DNA of 64,000 nt, from the NCBI GenBank assembly GCA_027854065.1, contig JAQGEF010000002.1, positions 124,001-188,000 on the forward strand. The letters run 5' to 3'. This DNA comes from Polluticaenibacter yanchengensis (lineage in GTDB: Bacteria; Bacteroidota; Bacteroidia; Chitinophagales; Chitinophagaceae). The notes beneath the pieces are model-generated. The model worked only from the letters and a program-made list of their open reading frames with translations, ran no database searches and was not told where the DNA came from. The translations under genes were made by a program, and so were the position numbers. Shown piece after piece: positions 8,972-16,812 of this stretch (position 1 is the stretch's first letter; each line of letters begins with the position of its first letter).

Positions 8972-9409
8972 TCATTCAAACTGGTGCATGTGGCTGCCGT
9001 CCCACCATTCATCGAAAGTGGGATAAGCTGTGATGACCTGGACGCACTCATTATCATTTGTACAGTAATAATGGTCTCCGAATGTTTGATATCGTTTTCT
9101 CATATTTGGATAACAACAGGTATCTACAAGATGGGTGTATTCCCGGCCATCAATCAATAACCAATCGGATATATCCCTGATTTTATAACCAAAGGTATCA
9201 TCATCATTACCAACAATCGTATTCTGCTTAGAGCCGTGGCCGACTAACCATGCTATTTGAGCTGTTTGTGCTTGCGGATCAAATTGGTTTTTATAAACTT
9301 TGGATACTTTGCAACCTAAATAGGTTGCTAATTTATCGGATGCTTCTGTTAAATCATCTGAATAGCAGAAGACATGGCAGTTATGCATTAAATTTTCAGG
9401 TACCGGCAT
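8972..9409 (-). CDS. Compact caspase-like (clan CD-type) protein, putative cysteine peptidase
   Basis: A 145-residue soluble protein with no signal peptide or membrane span and no family I can name. Two motifs fit a clan CD cysteine peptidase (caspase/gingipain/CHAT superfamily): a hydrophobic strand ending in His-Gly (IAWLVGHGS, His58-Gly59) and a second strand ending in Asp-x-Cys (THLVDTCCYP, Asp96, Cys98, Cys99), about 40 residues apart. His58 and Cys98 would be the catalytic dyad. The protein is short for the clan and would hold only the core sheet. It is Cys-rich overall (Cys11, 15, 33, 98, 99 and more), so a metal-binding fold is an alternative. It lies upstream of the membrane hydrolase in the same orientation. 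Function is inferred from motifs only. Confidence 0.5.
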   Translation of the reverse strand: MPVPENLMHNCHVFCYSDDLTEASDKLATYLGCKVSKVYKNQFDPQAQTAQIAWLVGHGSKQNTIVGNDDDTFGYKIRDISDWLLIDGREYTHLVDTCCYPNMRKRYQTFGDHYYCTNDNECVQVITAYPTFDEWWDGSHMHQFE

Positions 9410-9520
9410 TTTGTATTATTTAAATGTTCAATTATTCTTTGCTATCTGTGACACGCTATCTATATATTTCGATTTCGGTAACATAAGTTGAGTACAGTAT
9501 TGGTGTATACGACCTTATAT

Positions 9521-9600
9521 TACTGGTATAACGTATTGGTACCTGACGAAATGCTGCATTGACAATAAGCTTTCTTATCCGGCGCGTTTTGCCAGGTACC
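9521..9600. ncRNA. Rod-like hairpin element 2, candidate structured RNA
   Basis: GGTACCTG (9538-9545) pairs with CAGGTACC (9593-9600), weaker pairing continues on both sides, and the apex is ATAAG-CTTT-CTTAT (9565-9578). Read on the plus strand, TACTGGTAT (9521) precedes TTCTTATCC (9572) by 51 bp. Element 1 has the same two blocks 56 bp apart (4955 and 5011) in the same order. The element lies in the 239-bp gap between the 78-residue gene and the caspase-like gene, so it could be an intercistronic RNA, a processing site or an attenuator. Confidence 0.4.
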
Positions 9601-9648
9601 GGTTAGGTTAATTTTGAATCTTTAAAGGATTCTATTACTTTTATTGGA

Positions 9649-9885
9649 TTACATAAGCCTGAAACGACCTACGCTTTTGAGCGCAATATCATTTGTTTTA
9701 GCGGTGCTGTTTACTGAGTTAGGGTCTCTTAATAACTCGAATACTTCTTTTGATTTTTTAATGTAAGCGATCAGTTCAGAATCGGGTATATGCATTTTTT
9801 CCAGTTGCACTTTATACGCTTGTAAGAAAGTATTAAAAGTGATTTTATCAACGTCCACACTGGATTTAACGGCAGTCATTGTCAT
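9649..9885 (-). CDS. Small hypothetical protein (78 aa)
   Basis: I do not recognise this 78-residue protein. It is soluble, mostly predicted helical (ITFNTFLQAYKVQLEKMHIP; DSELIAYIKKSKEVFELLRD) and ends in a basic tail. It has no signal peptide or Cys. It follows the 145-residue Gly-rich gene by 48 bp in the same orientation, which supports co-transcription and is the main reason to believe it is a gene. It could be a chaperone, an inhibitor or a structural partner of its neighbour, but nothing in the sequence decides this. Confidence 0.5.
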   Translation of the reverse strand: MTMTAVKSSVDVDKITFNTFLQAYKVQLEKMHIPDSELIAYIKKSKEVFELLRDPNSVNSTAKTNDIALKSVGRFRLM

Positions 9886-9933
9886 GGCGTTTTCAATTTT
9901 ACTGGTAAAGCCGGATACTTCAATTCTTCTTTG

Positions 9934-10371
9934 TCAGGCAGTTAAATCAAATCTTACAATTGACAGACCTTCTACAACAATGAAATAGGAGTGCATGCTG
10001 GATTCTGTTCCGCTACCCGCGCCAAGGATGGCTTCAAGACCACCTGTTATCAGTTCGCCCACACCGGAAATAATAGCATCGCTACCACCGGTAATGAACT
10101 TCCTGACTGCGTCGGTTACGGTATTGACCAAGGAGCCTGCATCAGATTTTACATAAGCGCGTGTTTCAGAATGCCATGCTAGAATACTTGTAATTGGAAT
10201 GCTGGGATTTTCGGCTGTTCCTGCTGTCCTGAGTTGTTCTTTCAGGAACTTTTCCTGGATTTCGTGTTTCTGCTCCGCCAGTTCAAAAAGAAGATTACAA
10301 GCTAACGTAAGCTCCTTTGTTTTATCCGGAGCCGGATCGAGCGCATTGATCGCGTTTTTTAATATTGCCAT
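9934..10371 (-). CDS. Hypothetical protein with Gly-rich amphipathic segment (145 aa)
   Basis: No family recognised. The N-terminal half (1-60) is helical and charged (KTKELTLACNLLFELAEQKH), with no signal peptide. The C-terminal half holds a Gly-rich segment with small residues and periodic hydrophobics (TGGSDAIISGVGELITGG, about 94-111, then LEAILGAGSG), of the kind seen in glycine-zipper or membrane-inserting peptides. It ends in a beta-like stretch, HSYFIVVEGLSIVRFDLTA. It is first of the minus-strand series running through the 78-residue protein to the caspase-like protein and the membrane hydrolase. A membrane-active role is a guess from composition; a phage-like structural protein or a secreted peptide is equally possible. 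Confidence 0.5.
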   Translation of the reverse strand: MAILKNAINALDPAPDKTKELTLACNLLFELAEQKHEIQEKFLKEQLRTAGTAENPSIPITSILAWHSETRAYVKSDAGSLVNTVTDAVRKFITGGSDAIISGVGELITGGLEAILGAGSGTESSMHSYFIVVEGLSIVRFDLTA

Positions 10372-10715
10372 TTTATTGGATTTTTTTCCTACTCGTTTGG
10401 CTTTTCGGTGACGCCCCGTTTGAATGGTGTCTGGACTCCATGTAGAGAAGATTTTAAATATTGGATCTTATACGAAATTCATAATTAGGTATACAATAGG
10501 TTTATTTGTATAACTATTATGTATAAGGATGTTGTTTAATTAGTGTCTTTTGTAATGATACTACATTTATGAAAGTATGTCAATAGTTATTTTTATTTTT
10601 TTTAATGCTATTCCATTTAAGATTTATAATTGTCCAAATTATTTCAATAATTATTAACTAATTTTAATAATACATTTTGTCACTAAAGAGGTGTTCTCTT
10701 CTTAACTTTCAATCA
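10372..10715. promoter_or_regulatory. Divergent intergenic region with TATACAA/TTGTATA inverted repeat
   Basis: A gene-free AT-rich interval between the minus-strand 9934-10371 gene and the plus-strand DUF1003 gene. It contains the inverted repeat TATACAA (10490-10496) and TTGTATA (10506-10512), a plausible operator, followed by another TGTATA. TACATTTTG at 10671-10679 resembles the -7 element with one extra spacer base. Confidence 0.4.
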
Positions 10716-11423
10716 ATGGTGAACAGTTATATTAGCAAAAAGGAAATCTTATCTGGTGAAGCTATCCAGGGCTTTGAAATAAGGGCAGGTATTTATGATT
10801 TACTAAAGAACGATTTCCCGGGCTTTGAACGGGAAGATTTTATATCTATTGATGAACTTAATCAATATAGAAGACTTTACCTGACATCATTAATAACACA
10901 GGAAAAAGGGGAGCAGGCAGTTGTTGACAGGGATGTAATGGAGGCAATAAAGAATAACTCAATTCTTTCTGAAAACATCCAGGATGATATTGAGACAGAT
11001 CTAACTTTGGGACAGAAGATTGCGGATAAAGTGGCCGCATTCGGTGGTAGCTGGACGTTTATTATCACTTTCTTTTGTTTTATTATGGTGTGGATGGTAA
11101 TTAATATCTGGTTTCTTAATGCAAAACCATTCGACCCGTATCCTTTTATTTTACTGAATCTGATTCTTTCCTGTTTAGCTGCTATCCAGGCACCTATTAT
11201 TATGATGAGTCAAAACAGGCAGGAGCAAAAAGACAGGCAGCGTGGTGAGCATGATTATAAAATAAACCTGAAAGCGGAACTGGAAATAAAATTGCTGAGC
11301 GAAAAAATAGATCATTTATTGGTGCACCAAAATAAGAAACTCCTGGAAATCCAGGAGGTACAAACAGATTACCTGGAAGACCTCATGAAAGAAGTCAAGA
11401 AAAATAAAGCGGGCAACAGTTAA
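10716..11423 (+). CDS. DUF1003 family inner-membrane protein
   Basis: A 235-residue protein with the DUF1003 (PF06210) core: FGGSWTFIITFF begins the first membrane helix, then WMVINIWFLN, FDPYPFILLNLILS and the family-typical AAIQAPIIMMSQNRQEQKDR. Two transmembrane helices are followed by a charged, coiled-coil-like tail (from about residue 185) on the cytoplasmic side. I use the ATG at 10716. An in-frame TTG at 10677 would add 13 residues (including CSLLNF, which faintly matches the Cys-containing N-terminus of some relatives) but overlaps a promoter-like TACATTTTG. The function of DUF1003 proteins is not established. The gene is divergent from the caspase-like cluster and convergent with the response regulator. 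Confidence 0.88.
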   Translation: MVNSYISKKEILSGEAIQGFEIRAGIYDLLKNDFPGFEREDFISIDELNQYRRLYLTSLITQEKGEQAVVDRDVMEAIKNNSILSENIQDDIETDLTLGQKIADKVAAFGGSWTFIITFFCFIMVWMVINIWFLNAKPFDPYPFILLNLILSCLAAIQAPIIMMSQNRQEQKDRQRGEHDYKINLKAELEIKLLSEKIDHLLVHQNKKLLEIQEVQTDYLEDLMKEVKKNKAGNS

Positions 11424-11539
11424 AAGCCGTTTTAGGAGTGATTATATTAAGAGTAGCTATAAATGTTTATGCTGTATAGTGCAAGCAAATATCCGGTGAA
11501 GCCGCATGATTTGTACACATTCATAAACCTGAAAATAGT

Positions 11540-12193
11540 TTACTCGAGTCCCAGTTTTACTGCAAATTTTACCAGGCCTACAGTACTTTTACAATTGGTT
11601 TTTTCAAGCAAATGCTGGCGGTGGTTATCTACCGTTTTTTTACTGATAAAAAGTTTTTTGGCAATTTCTTCGCTTGTAAACTCTTTTACGATAAGACCTA
11701 ATACTTCTTTTTCTCTTTCGCTGAGTTCTTTCATCTGCTCATCCTGGATTTTCTGGCGGTTGTATTGGCTATATATGATGGGGACAATTGCTTCCGCGAA
11801 GTAAGTACCTCCGTCGGTAATCCTGTGGAGGGCTTTCAATAATTCATCTTTTCCGGCATTTTTCAGGATATAACCATCAGCTTCAGCCAGTATTGCTTCT
11901 TTCACCGCAGTGCTGTTATTGTACATGGACAAGATAAGGACCTGGATATGCGGAAACTGGTCTTTGATCATCCGGCATAATTGTGTGCCGCTCAATAAAG
12001 GCATGCTAATGTCTGTAAGCAAAAGCTGGTAAGCAAAAGGCTTTTCTGCAATCATTTCATAAGCAGCCTGGCCGTTGTTGGCTTCTGCCACAATATTAAA
12101 CCGACCGGCATTGCTCATCATATTCTTAATGCCGTCCAGCATCATCTGGTGATCGTCGGCGATGATTATATTGGTGATGGGTTGATTATCCAT
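11540..12193 (-). CDS. NarL/LuxR-type response regulator
   Basis: A two-component response regulator of 217 residues. The receiver domain (about 7-125) has the acidic pocket Asp13-Asp14, phospho-acceptor Asp61 (LLTDISMP) and Lys111 (YILKNAG). The C-terminal LuxR-type helix-turn-helix reads LSEREKEVLGLIVKEFTSEE then IAKKLFISKKTVDNHRQHLL. Its start overlaps the end of the histidine kinase gene by 8 bp, so kinase and regulator are translationally linked cognates. It is the last gene of a seven-gene minus-strand run from 17292; the upstream envelope genes may be part of the sensory pathway or its targets. Confidence 0.95.
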   Translation of the reverse strand: MDNQPITNIIIADDHQMMLDGIKNMMSNAGRFNIVAEANNGQAAYEMIAEKPFAYQLLLTDISMPLLSGTQLCRMIKDQFPHIQVLILSMYNNSTAVKEAILAEADGYILKNAGKDELLKALHRITDGGTYFAEAIVPIIYSQYNRQKIQDEQMKELSEREKEVLGLIVKEFTSEEIAKKLFISKKTVDNHRQHLLEKTNCKSTVGLVKFAVKLGLE

Positions 12194-13934
12194 TTTGAGG
12201 TATTGTTATATCTATTTGTGTACCGTTTAATTTACCGGAAGCGATATTGATGGTGCCATCCATTAAGCGAACCCTTGTAAAAATATTTTTCCAGCCTATT
12301 CCTTTAGCATTGGAAATCGCATCATCACTCATTCCTTTGCCATTATCCTTAATGACTAAATATAAAAGTTCATTTACTTTGTTCATAGAAAGGTCTATGA
12401 TACTTGCATCCGCATGCTTTATCATATTATTAAGTATTTCCTGTACCACCCTGTAAATAGATAATTCATTTTGTTTCTGAAAAGTGATCTGCCTGATATC
12501 TTCTGCTATATTGACTGTCATTTTTAATGAGGTGGTTTGATTTACTTTGTCGCTGAGATTTTCCAGGGCCGGTACAATACCAAAGTTCAGCTCCTCAGGA
12601 ATCAGGTTATGAGAAATGTTTCTTATTTCGTCGATTGTTTTATCAACCAGTTGCTGAACATTGGCGGTATCTTCAGTTTTATTAAAAGATGACAGATTCA
12701 TTTTAACCAGCGAAAGCATCTGCCCGACACTATCATGAAGATCACGCGCAATCCTGATGCGCTCTTTTTGTTCGCCTTCGAAAAGTGATTTTGCTGCCAG
12801 TTCCTGTTGACGGAATACTTCTTTTTGCAGTAGTCTTTCTTGTTTGTTTTTGTAATTTTTATAAATAAAGTAAATAGCCAGTAACAATATTAAAAATAAA
12901 ATAGCGCCAAATAATAACCAGTTGTTTTTTTGCTTTATTTCAAATTGCTGCTGATTAATGATATTCTGTTTTCTTTCCGTTTCATATTTAATATTTAACT
13001 CGGTCAGTTGTTTGGTGTTTTCAGTATTGATGAATTGATTCAGTGCTTCGGAAAATAATTTATGATAAGCGAACGCGTTTTTATAGTCACCTGCTTTTGC
13101 GGCAGCTTCAGCCATACTATCATAAGTGGATTCAATAATTTCCCCGGCATCAATTTCTTTTGCCAGCGCCAGCGCTTTTTCACAATACTCAATTGCTTTT
13201 TTATAGTCACCCATCTCACCATAGAGGTTGCCAATGTTGTTATAAGTAGCAGCCATGCTCCATTTGTCATTCAGTTTTTCGGAGATACTAATAGCTTTAA
13301 GATTGTACTCTATGGATTGTGTATAATTCTTTTGAAATTTATGGACGATGGCAATATTGCTGTAAGCCATGGCGACCTTTTCGGGAATATTTTTATCTAT
13401 GTAAATAGCTAAAGCACTTTTGTAAAGTTCCAGTGCTTCATCATATTTGTTTAATTGTTCCGATACAATGCCTTTATTGTTTTCGCAATCTGCTATCAGT
13501 TCATCGTCTTCGTTTTCTTTAGCAATAACAATTGCTTTATCATAATACTCTGTGGCTTTGTCAAACTTTTTCCAGCTAACATACAGTACGCCCATGTTCT
13601 TAAGTATATGTGGTACTGCTTTCTTCTTATTGGCAGTCTCTGCAGTGTTCAATGCATCCTGGTAGTGCTGCATCGCCAATACATTTTCACCCCGATCTCC
13701 ATATATTCTGCCAAGGTTTAATGCTGCTTTAATATAGACATCCGGTTGCTTTTTTTGAACGTCAGCGATGGTTAGTTGCTTAAATAATAGTGCTGCTTCT
13801 TCGGTTTTATAATTATTCAATAATTGTAAAGCCTGTTCTAATTTGTTTGCCAGCGCAGTATCGGACCCTATTGTATCTTGACCAGATAAAAATAAAGAAG
13901 AGAAACAAATAATGAGCGTTAGAAGTGTTTTCAT
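12186..13934 (-). CDS. TPR-containing sensor histidine kinase (HisKA_3 type)
   Basis: A 582-residue membrane sensor kinase. Residues 1-18 are a signal peptide. A periplasmic array of about six tetratricopeptide repeats (about 60-300, such as YDEALELYKSALAIY) is followed by a helix (300-335) and one transmembrane span (339-358). The HisKA_3 dimerisation domain has phospho-acceptor His400 (RIARDLHDSVGQML). The HATPase domain follows, with an N-box (EILNNMIKHADA) and G-boxes (DNGKGMS; GIGWKNIFTRV). Periplasmic TPR sensors of this layout are common in Bacteroidota; the ligand is unknown. It partners the overlapping response regulator. Confidence 0.95.
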   Translation of the reverse strand: MKTLLTLIICFSSLFLSGQDTIGSDTALANKLEQALQLLNNYKTEEAALLFKQLTIADVQKKQPDVYIKAALNLGRIYGDRGENVLAMQHYQDALNTAETANKKKAVPHILKNMGVLYVSWKKFDKATEYYDKAIVIAKENEDDELIADCENNKGIVSEQLNKYDEALELYKSALAIYIDKNIPEKVAMAYSNIAIVHKFQKNYTQSIEYNLKAISISEKLNDKWSMAATYNNIGNLYGEMGDYKKAIEYCEKALALAKEIDAGEIIESTYDSMAEAAAKAGDYKNAFAYHKLFSEALNQFINTENTKQLTELNIKYETERKQNIINQQQFEIKQKNNWLLFGAILFLILLLAIYFIYKNYKNKQERLLQKEVFRQQELAAKSLFEGEQKERIRIARDLHDSVGQMLSLVKMNLSSFNKTEDTANVQQLVDKTIDEIRNISHNLIPEELNFGIVPALENLSDKVNQTTSLKMTVNIAEDIRQITFQKQNELSIYRVVQEILNNMIKHADASIIDLSMNKVNELLYLVIKDNGKGMSDDAISNAKGIGWKNIFTRVRLMDGTINIASGKLNGTQIDITIPQNG

Positions 13935-13988
13935 ATAAATATTTGCTATGGAAAATTAAGCATAATACGATTCACTTCAGCTAAAATA

Positions 13989-15197
13989 TTATTTGGGATA
14001 TTGTTCCTTGTAATTAAGCTCCAGGTATTGTTTATAAAACTTTTTAGCGATTTTTGATTGTCCTGATTTTTTGTAATATAAATAACAATTGTAAACTAAA
14101 AGAGGGTTATACTTTGTTATGGTCGCACCATATTCATTTACAAAAGCACAGAGCTTATTTCCAAATACCTGGTCATTTTGGTCAAGCAATAGCTGCGTAA
14201 TAAAATAAGAAATGGACCTGAATACGTTACCGTCCATTAACCACCACGCACTCGCATTTTTAGTTTGAGAAGCCCATCTGTCGAATTCAGTCCTGATAAA
14301 TGCCGCTTTTTCTTCATCACTGATGCGCTTGTTATTTAAGAAATATTTCCAACCTGTATTATATGCAGTAATACCTGCTGTAGTATTAATATCTTGCAGT
14401 AGTGCAACATTAAATATCGCATCTATTTTCTTATTTAATACCGTGTCTTTCTCAAACTCGGATAATTGCTCAGGCGTCAGCTCGCTTTTACCTTCAAATA
14501 TAAAAGTAGCCGCATCCAGGAATTTCTGGTTATAGTCCTCAGGTTTTTTATAAACCGATAAGATACTGCGACCAATGGTGGTGGATATAATGCCGGCTTT
14601 ATTGTCAAAATAGCCATATTTTAATCCCTTTAAAAATAAGCTGTCCATTAGCTGGTAGTTACGGACACGGTATGTGCCTAGAATAAAGTTCGTGTAAAGA
14701 TTGCCGACGATATCTACATAAGCCTCCCGTTTTATTTGCATGCCTCCTGCAACAATGATATCATATTTGTCATTTTTCCGGTCTCCGTAATCATACATAT
14801 GCGCGGCCCTTAATGTGGCTACATCTACAACAGCAGGATCATCGCCAAATTGAAATTTCAGTTGTGCAATGGAATCTACTGAGCTGTAATGTTTCACCCT
14901 GTTCAGAATCCCTGTATAGGCATTCAGGCATCTCATCCTGTAGTACTTCCTGAAAATAAGCAGGTCGTCTTCCCCTGTGTAATAAGAGCCCAGAATACTG
15001 TCAACAATTTTGAATTCTTTGGTCAGAGTACTCAGTTCAGCATCTGACAATGTCCCGGCTTTTGCTTTTGCGGTATAGTTTTCGGCAAGCGTAAGAAAGG
15101 CGTTAGACTGTTTTTGTTTTTCCTCTAAACGCTGCTTCTGTGCAGCAACAAAAACTGCAAACGAGCCCATTAATATTGTGATAATGATTTTTTTCAT
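13989..15197 (-). CDS. Secreted hypothetical protein (402 aa)
   Basis: Not assigned to a family. The start at 15197 (MKKIIITILMGSFAVFVAAQ) gives a clean signal peptide and a 10-bp gap after the preceding gene; the longer frame from 15218 would overlap it. The mature protein is helical, rich in Tyr, Lys and Asn, with TPR-like features towards the end (LLVYNCYLYYKKSGQSKIAK then KFYKQYLELNYKEQYPK). It sits between a four-helix membrane protein and the histidine kinase in a tight minus-strand run, so it may be a periplasmic accessory of that sensor. Confidence 0.7.
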   Translation of the reverse strand: MKKIIITILMGSFAVFVAAQKQRLEEKQKQSNAFLTLAENYTAKAKAGTLSDAELSTLTKEFKIVDSILGSYYTGEDDLLIFRKYYRMRCLNAYTGILNRVKHYSSVDSIAQLKFQFGDDPAVVDVATLRAAHMYDYGDRKNDKYDIIVAGGMQIKREAYVDIVGNLYTNFILGTYRVRNYQLMDSLFLKGLKYGYFDNKAGIISTTIGRSILSVYKKPEDYNQKFLDAATFIFEGKSELTPEQLSEFEKDTVLNKKIDAIFNVALLQDINTTAGITAYNTGWKYFLNNKRISDEEKAAFIRTEFDRWASQTKNASAWWLMDGNVFRSISYFITQLLLDQNDQVFGNKLCAFVNEYGATITKYNPLLVYNCYLYYKKSGQSKIAKKFYKQYLELNYKEQYPK

Positions 15198-15207
15198 AAT
15201 AGTATAA

Positions 15208-15660
15208 TTAGAAAACAACGGTTAATTGTAGTGCAATAGCAATGGCCAGGCAAGCTAACCACAGGCCAAACCATTTGAGAGAGAGATTTGTTTTAACGAC
15301 AGCTTTGTAATAAAGCCAGATCATAATTACTACACTTAGCCCAATTGAACTGCTAAAAAGAGTAAATCCACTAACGGGAACAGGAATGATCGCCGGCAAA
15401 TAATATACAAATAAAGCAATGGATCCGGCTAAACATACAGTCGCAATACGGCTGATAAATAACCATTTTTTTTCTCTGAGTGATACAAAGGCCAGTACAA
15501 CTTGAACAATCCATTTAGTGGCAGCAATACACCCGGAAACAATCATGGCGTTCACACTACTGTATAGCCAGAATTTATTAGTAATGAATATGCCTGTAAG
15601 AACAGCCGACAGACCAAAAGAAAACGCCGCAATCCCTTTTTGTTTAGATGTATTTGTCAT
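15208..15660 (-). CDS. Four-helix membrane protein of unknown function (150 aa)
   Basis: A small integral membrane protein with four hydrophobic spans at about 10-30, 38-60, 68-90 and 95-118, and a fifth possible span at the C-terminus (WFGLWLACLAIAIALQLTVV). No catalytic motif or recognised family. It starts 9 bp after the porT-like gene and ends 10 bp before the secreted 402-residue protein, so it belongs to the seven-gene run. Confidence 0.68.
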   Translation of the reverse strand: MTNTSKQKGIAAFSFGLSAVLTGIFITNKFWLYSSVNAMIVSGCIAATKWIVQVVLAFVSLREKKWLFISRIATVCLAGSIALFVYYLPAIIPVPVSGFTLFSSSIGLSVVIMIWLYYKAVVKTNLSLKWFGLWLACLAIAIALQLTVVF

Positions 15661-15669
15661 ATCCGGGGA

Positions 15670-16302
15670 TTAGTCATTATGTGAAAAAATCCAGCTCAGG
15701 TTAAGAGAAAAGCATCTGGTTTTAATAGAAGGGTTTTCACTTTTGCCTTCTATATTCATTAGTCCCAGGTCATAACCGACATTAAGCCCAAAAGTTTTAC
15801 CCATTCTGAATCCTGTGGTAAAATGAATGCCTGCATCCATCTTCTTAAACGAACCTTCCCTGAATTTTTCTGTAACGCTGCTACCGTCAAACTCTTCTGT
15901 TTTTTGTTTGGCGTTTATTAAAGAGCCAGCATAAGCTCCGACACCTATTTCAAAATCATACTCATCAGTCAGTGGCAATCTTGCTACTACCGGTAGCTTC
16001 AATTCAAGGTAGCTTAAAGTATTCACGTGTTTCATCGGCCCGGTGTAACCAATCGGGTAATCGTAATATACTCTCGTCCCTTTTTTAGTAAAACTCAGTT
16101 CCGGCAGTACAAATATTTTTTCTGATAAAGACTTTTTATACATGACGCCTATATTGTAGGCAAGTATTGGTTTCCTGTGTACATCAAATTTCTTTACTGG
16201 GTAAGTGTACCTGCTAAGATTAATGCCGGATGTAATGCCAAACTGTGCAAAAGAGCAAAATGGCAATGTTAATGAAAGGATGAGGTATAGTAAACGTTTC
16301 AT
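15670..16302 (-). CDS. Outer membrane beta-barrel protein (PorT/OMP_b-brl_2-like)
   Basis: A 210-residue protein with a signal peptide (1-19) and alternating amphipathic strands of an eight-stranded barrel: FGITSGINLSRYTYP, FVLPELSFTKKGTRVYYDYP, NTLSYLELKLPVVARLPL, YDFEIGVGAYAGSLI and FGLNVGYDLGLMNI, ending SLNLSWIF. The LELKLPVVARLPL...GVGAYAG pattern is typical of the PF13568-type barrel common in Bacteroidota. The role is structural or unknown. It is tightly spaced (9 and 13 bp) with its neighbours. Confidence 0.82.
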   Translation of the reverse strand: MKRLLYLILSLTLPFCSFAQFGITSGINLSRYTYPVKKFDVHRKPILAYNIGVMYKKSLSEKIFVLPELSFTKKGTRVYYDYPIGYTGPMKHVNTLSYLELKLPVVARLPLTDEYDFEIGVGAYAGSLINAKQKTEEFDGSSVTEKFREGSFKKMDAGIHFTTGFRMGKTFGLNVGYDLGLMNIEGKSENPSIKTRCFSLNLSWIFSHND

Positions 16303-16315
16303 AAAATGGATTGTT

Positions 16316-16801
16316 TTATTTTTCTTTTATAAATATGGTTTTTCCAAAAATGACCAGCTGGAATACATCTGTATTTCGTTTATTGTCCGGTTCTACAGAA
16401 AATGTCATCATTAAGAGGCTGGTGCCCTTCTTGTATATTTCAGTGATATAATAGCCGTCATCATCTCCATCGGAGAAAATGTCGTAATCTTTTGCATGCT
16501 TGTTACAGAAGTTTGTTAAAGAGGTTTCCAATTCCACGGCATTCTTATAATCAACTTCAAGAATATAAGCGGCTTCACCGGTTTCTGTATTCTTGCCAAT
16601 TATTTCGCTACCAACGCCAAGTTTTAATGATGATTGGAATATGTTATACTTATCTTCCTGGGATGTTTTAGACCCGGTAATTGCTTTGAAATCGGTTTCG
16701 GCGTGCTTTAGTAACTGATTGATTTTGGCAGAAAAATCTTTTTGAGAAAAGCCACTTATGATAATAAGCGACATCAGGAAACTTAGAATGGATTTTTTCA
16801 T
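16316..16801 (-). CDS. Secreted hypothetical protein (161 aa)
   Basis: Signal peptide at 1-19 (KKSILSFLMSLIIISGFSQ), then a short alpha/beta domain with no motif I recognise (SLKLGVGSEIIGKNTETGEA; YYITEIYKKGTSLLMMTFSV). It lies 11 bp after the preceding gene and 13 bp before the barrel gene, so it is co-transcribed. Probably periplasmic. Confidence 0.65.
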   Translation of the reverse strand: MKKSILSFLMSLIIISGFSQKDFSAKINQLLKHAETDFKAITGSKTSQEDKYNIFQSSLKLGVGSEIIGKNTETGEAAYILEVDYKNAVELETSLTNFCNKHAKDYDIFSDGDDDGYYITEIYKKGTSLLMMTFSVEPDNKRNTDVFQLVIFGKTIFIKEK

Positions 16802-16812
16802 TTTGCAGAAGT

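Noticed and set aside
7687..10371. Calling the cluster a bacterial gasdermin operon
   Set aside because: None of the proteins shows a gasdermin-like beta-rich pore domain with an autoinhibitory palmitoylated N-terminus; only the peptidase-plus-membrane-partner theme is similar.
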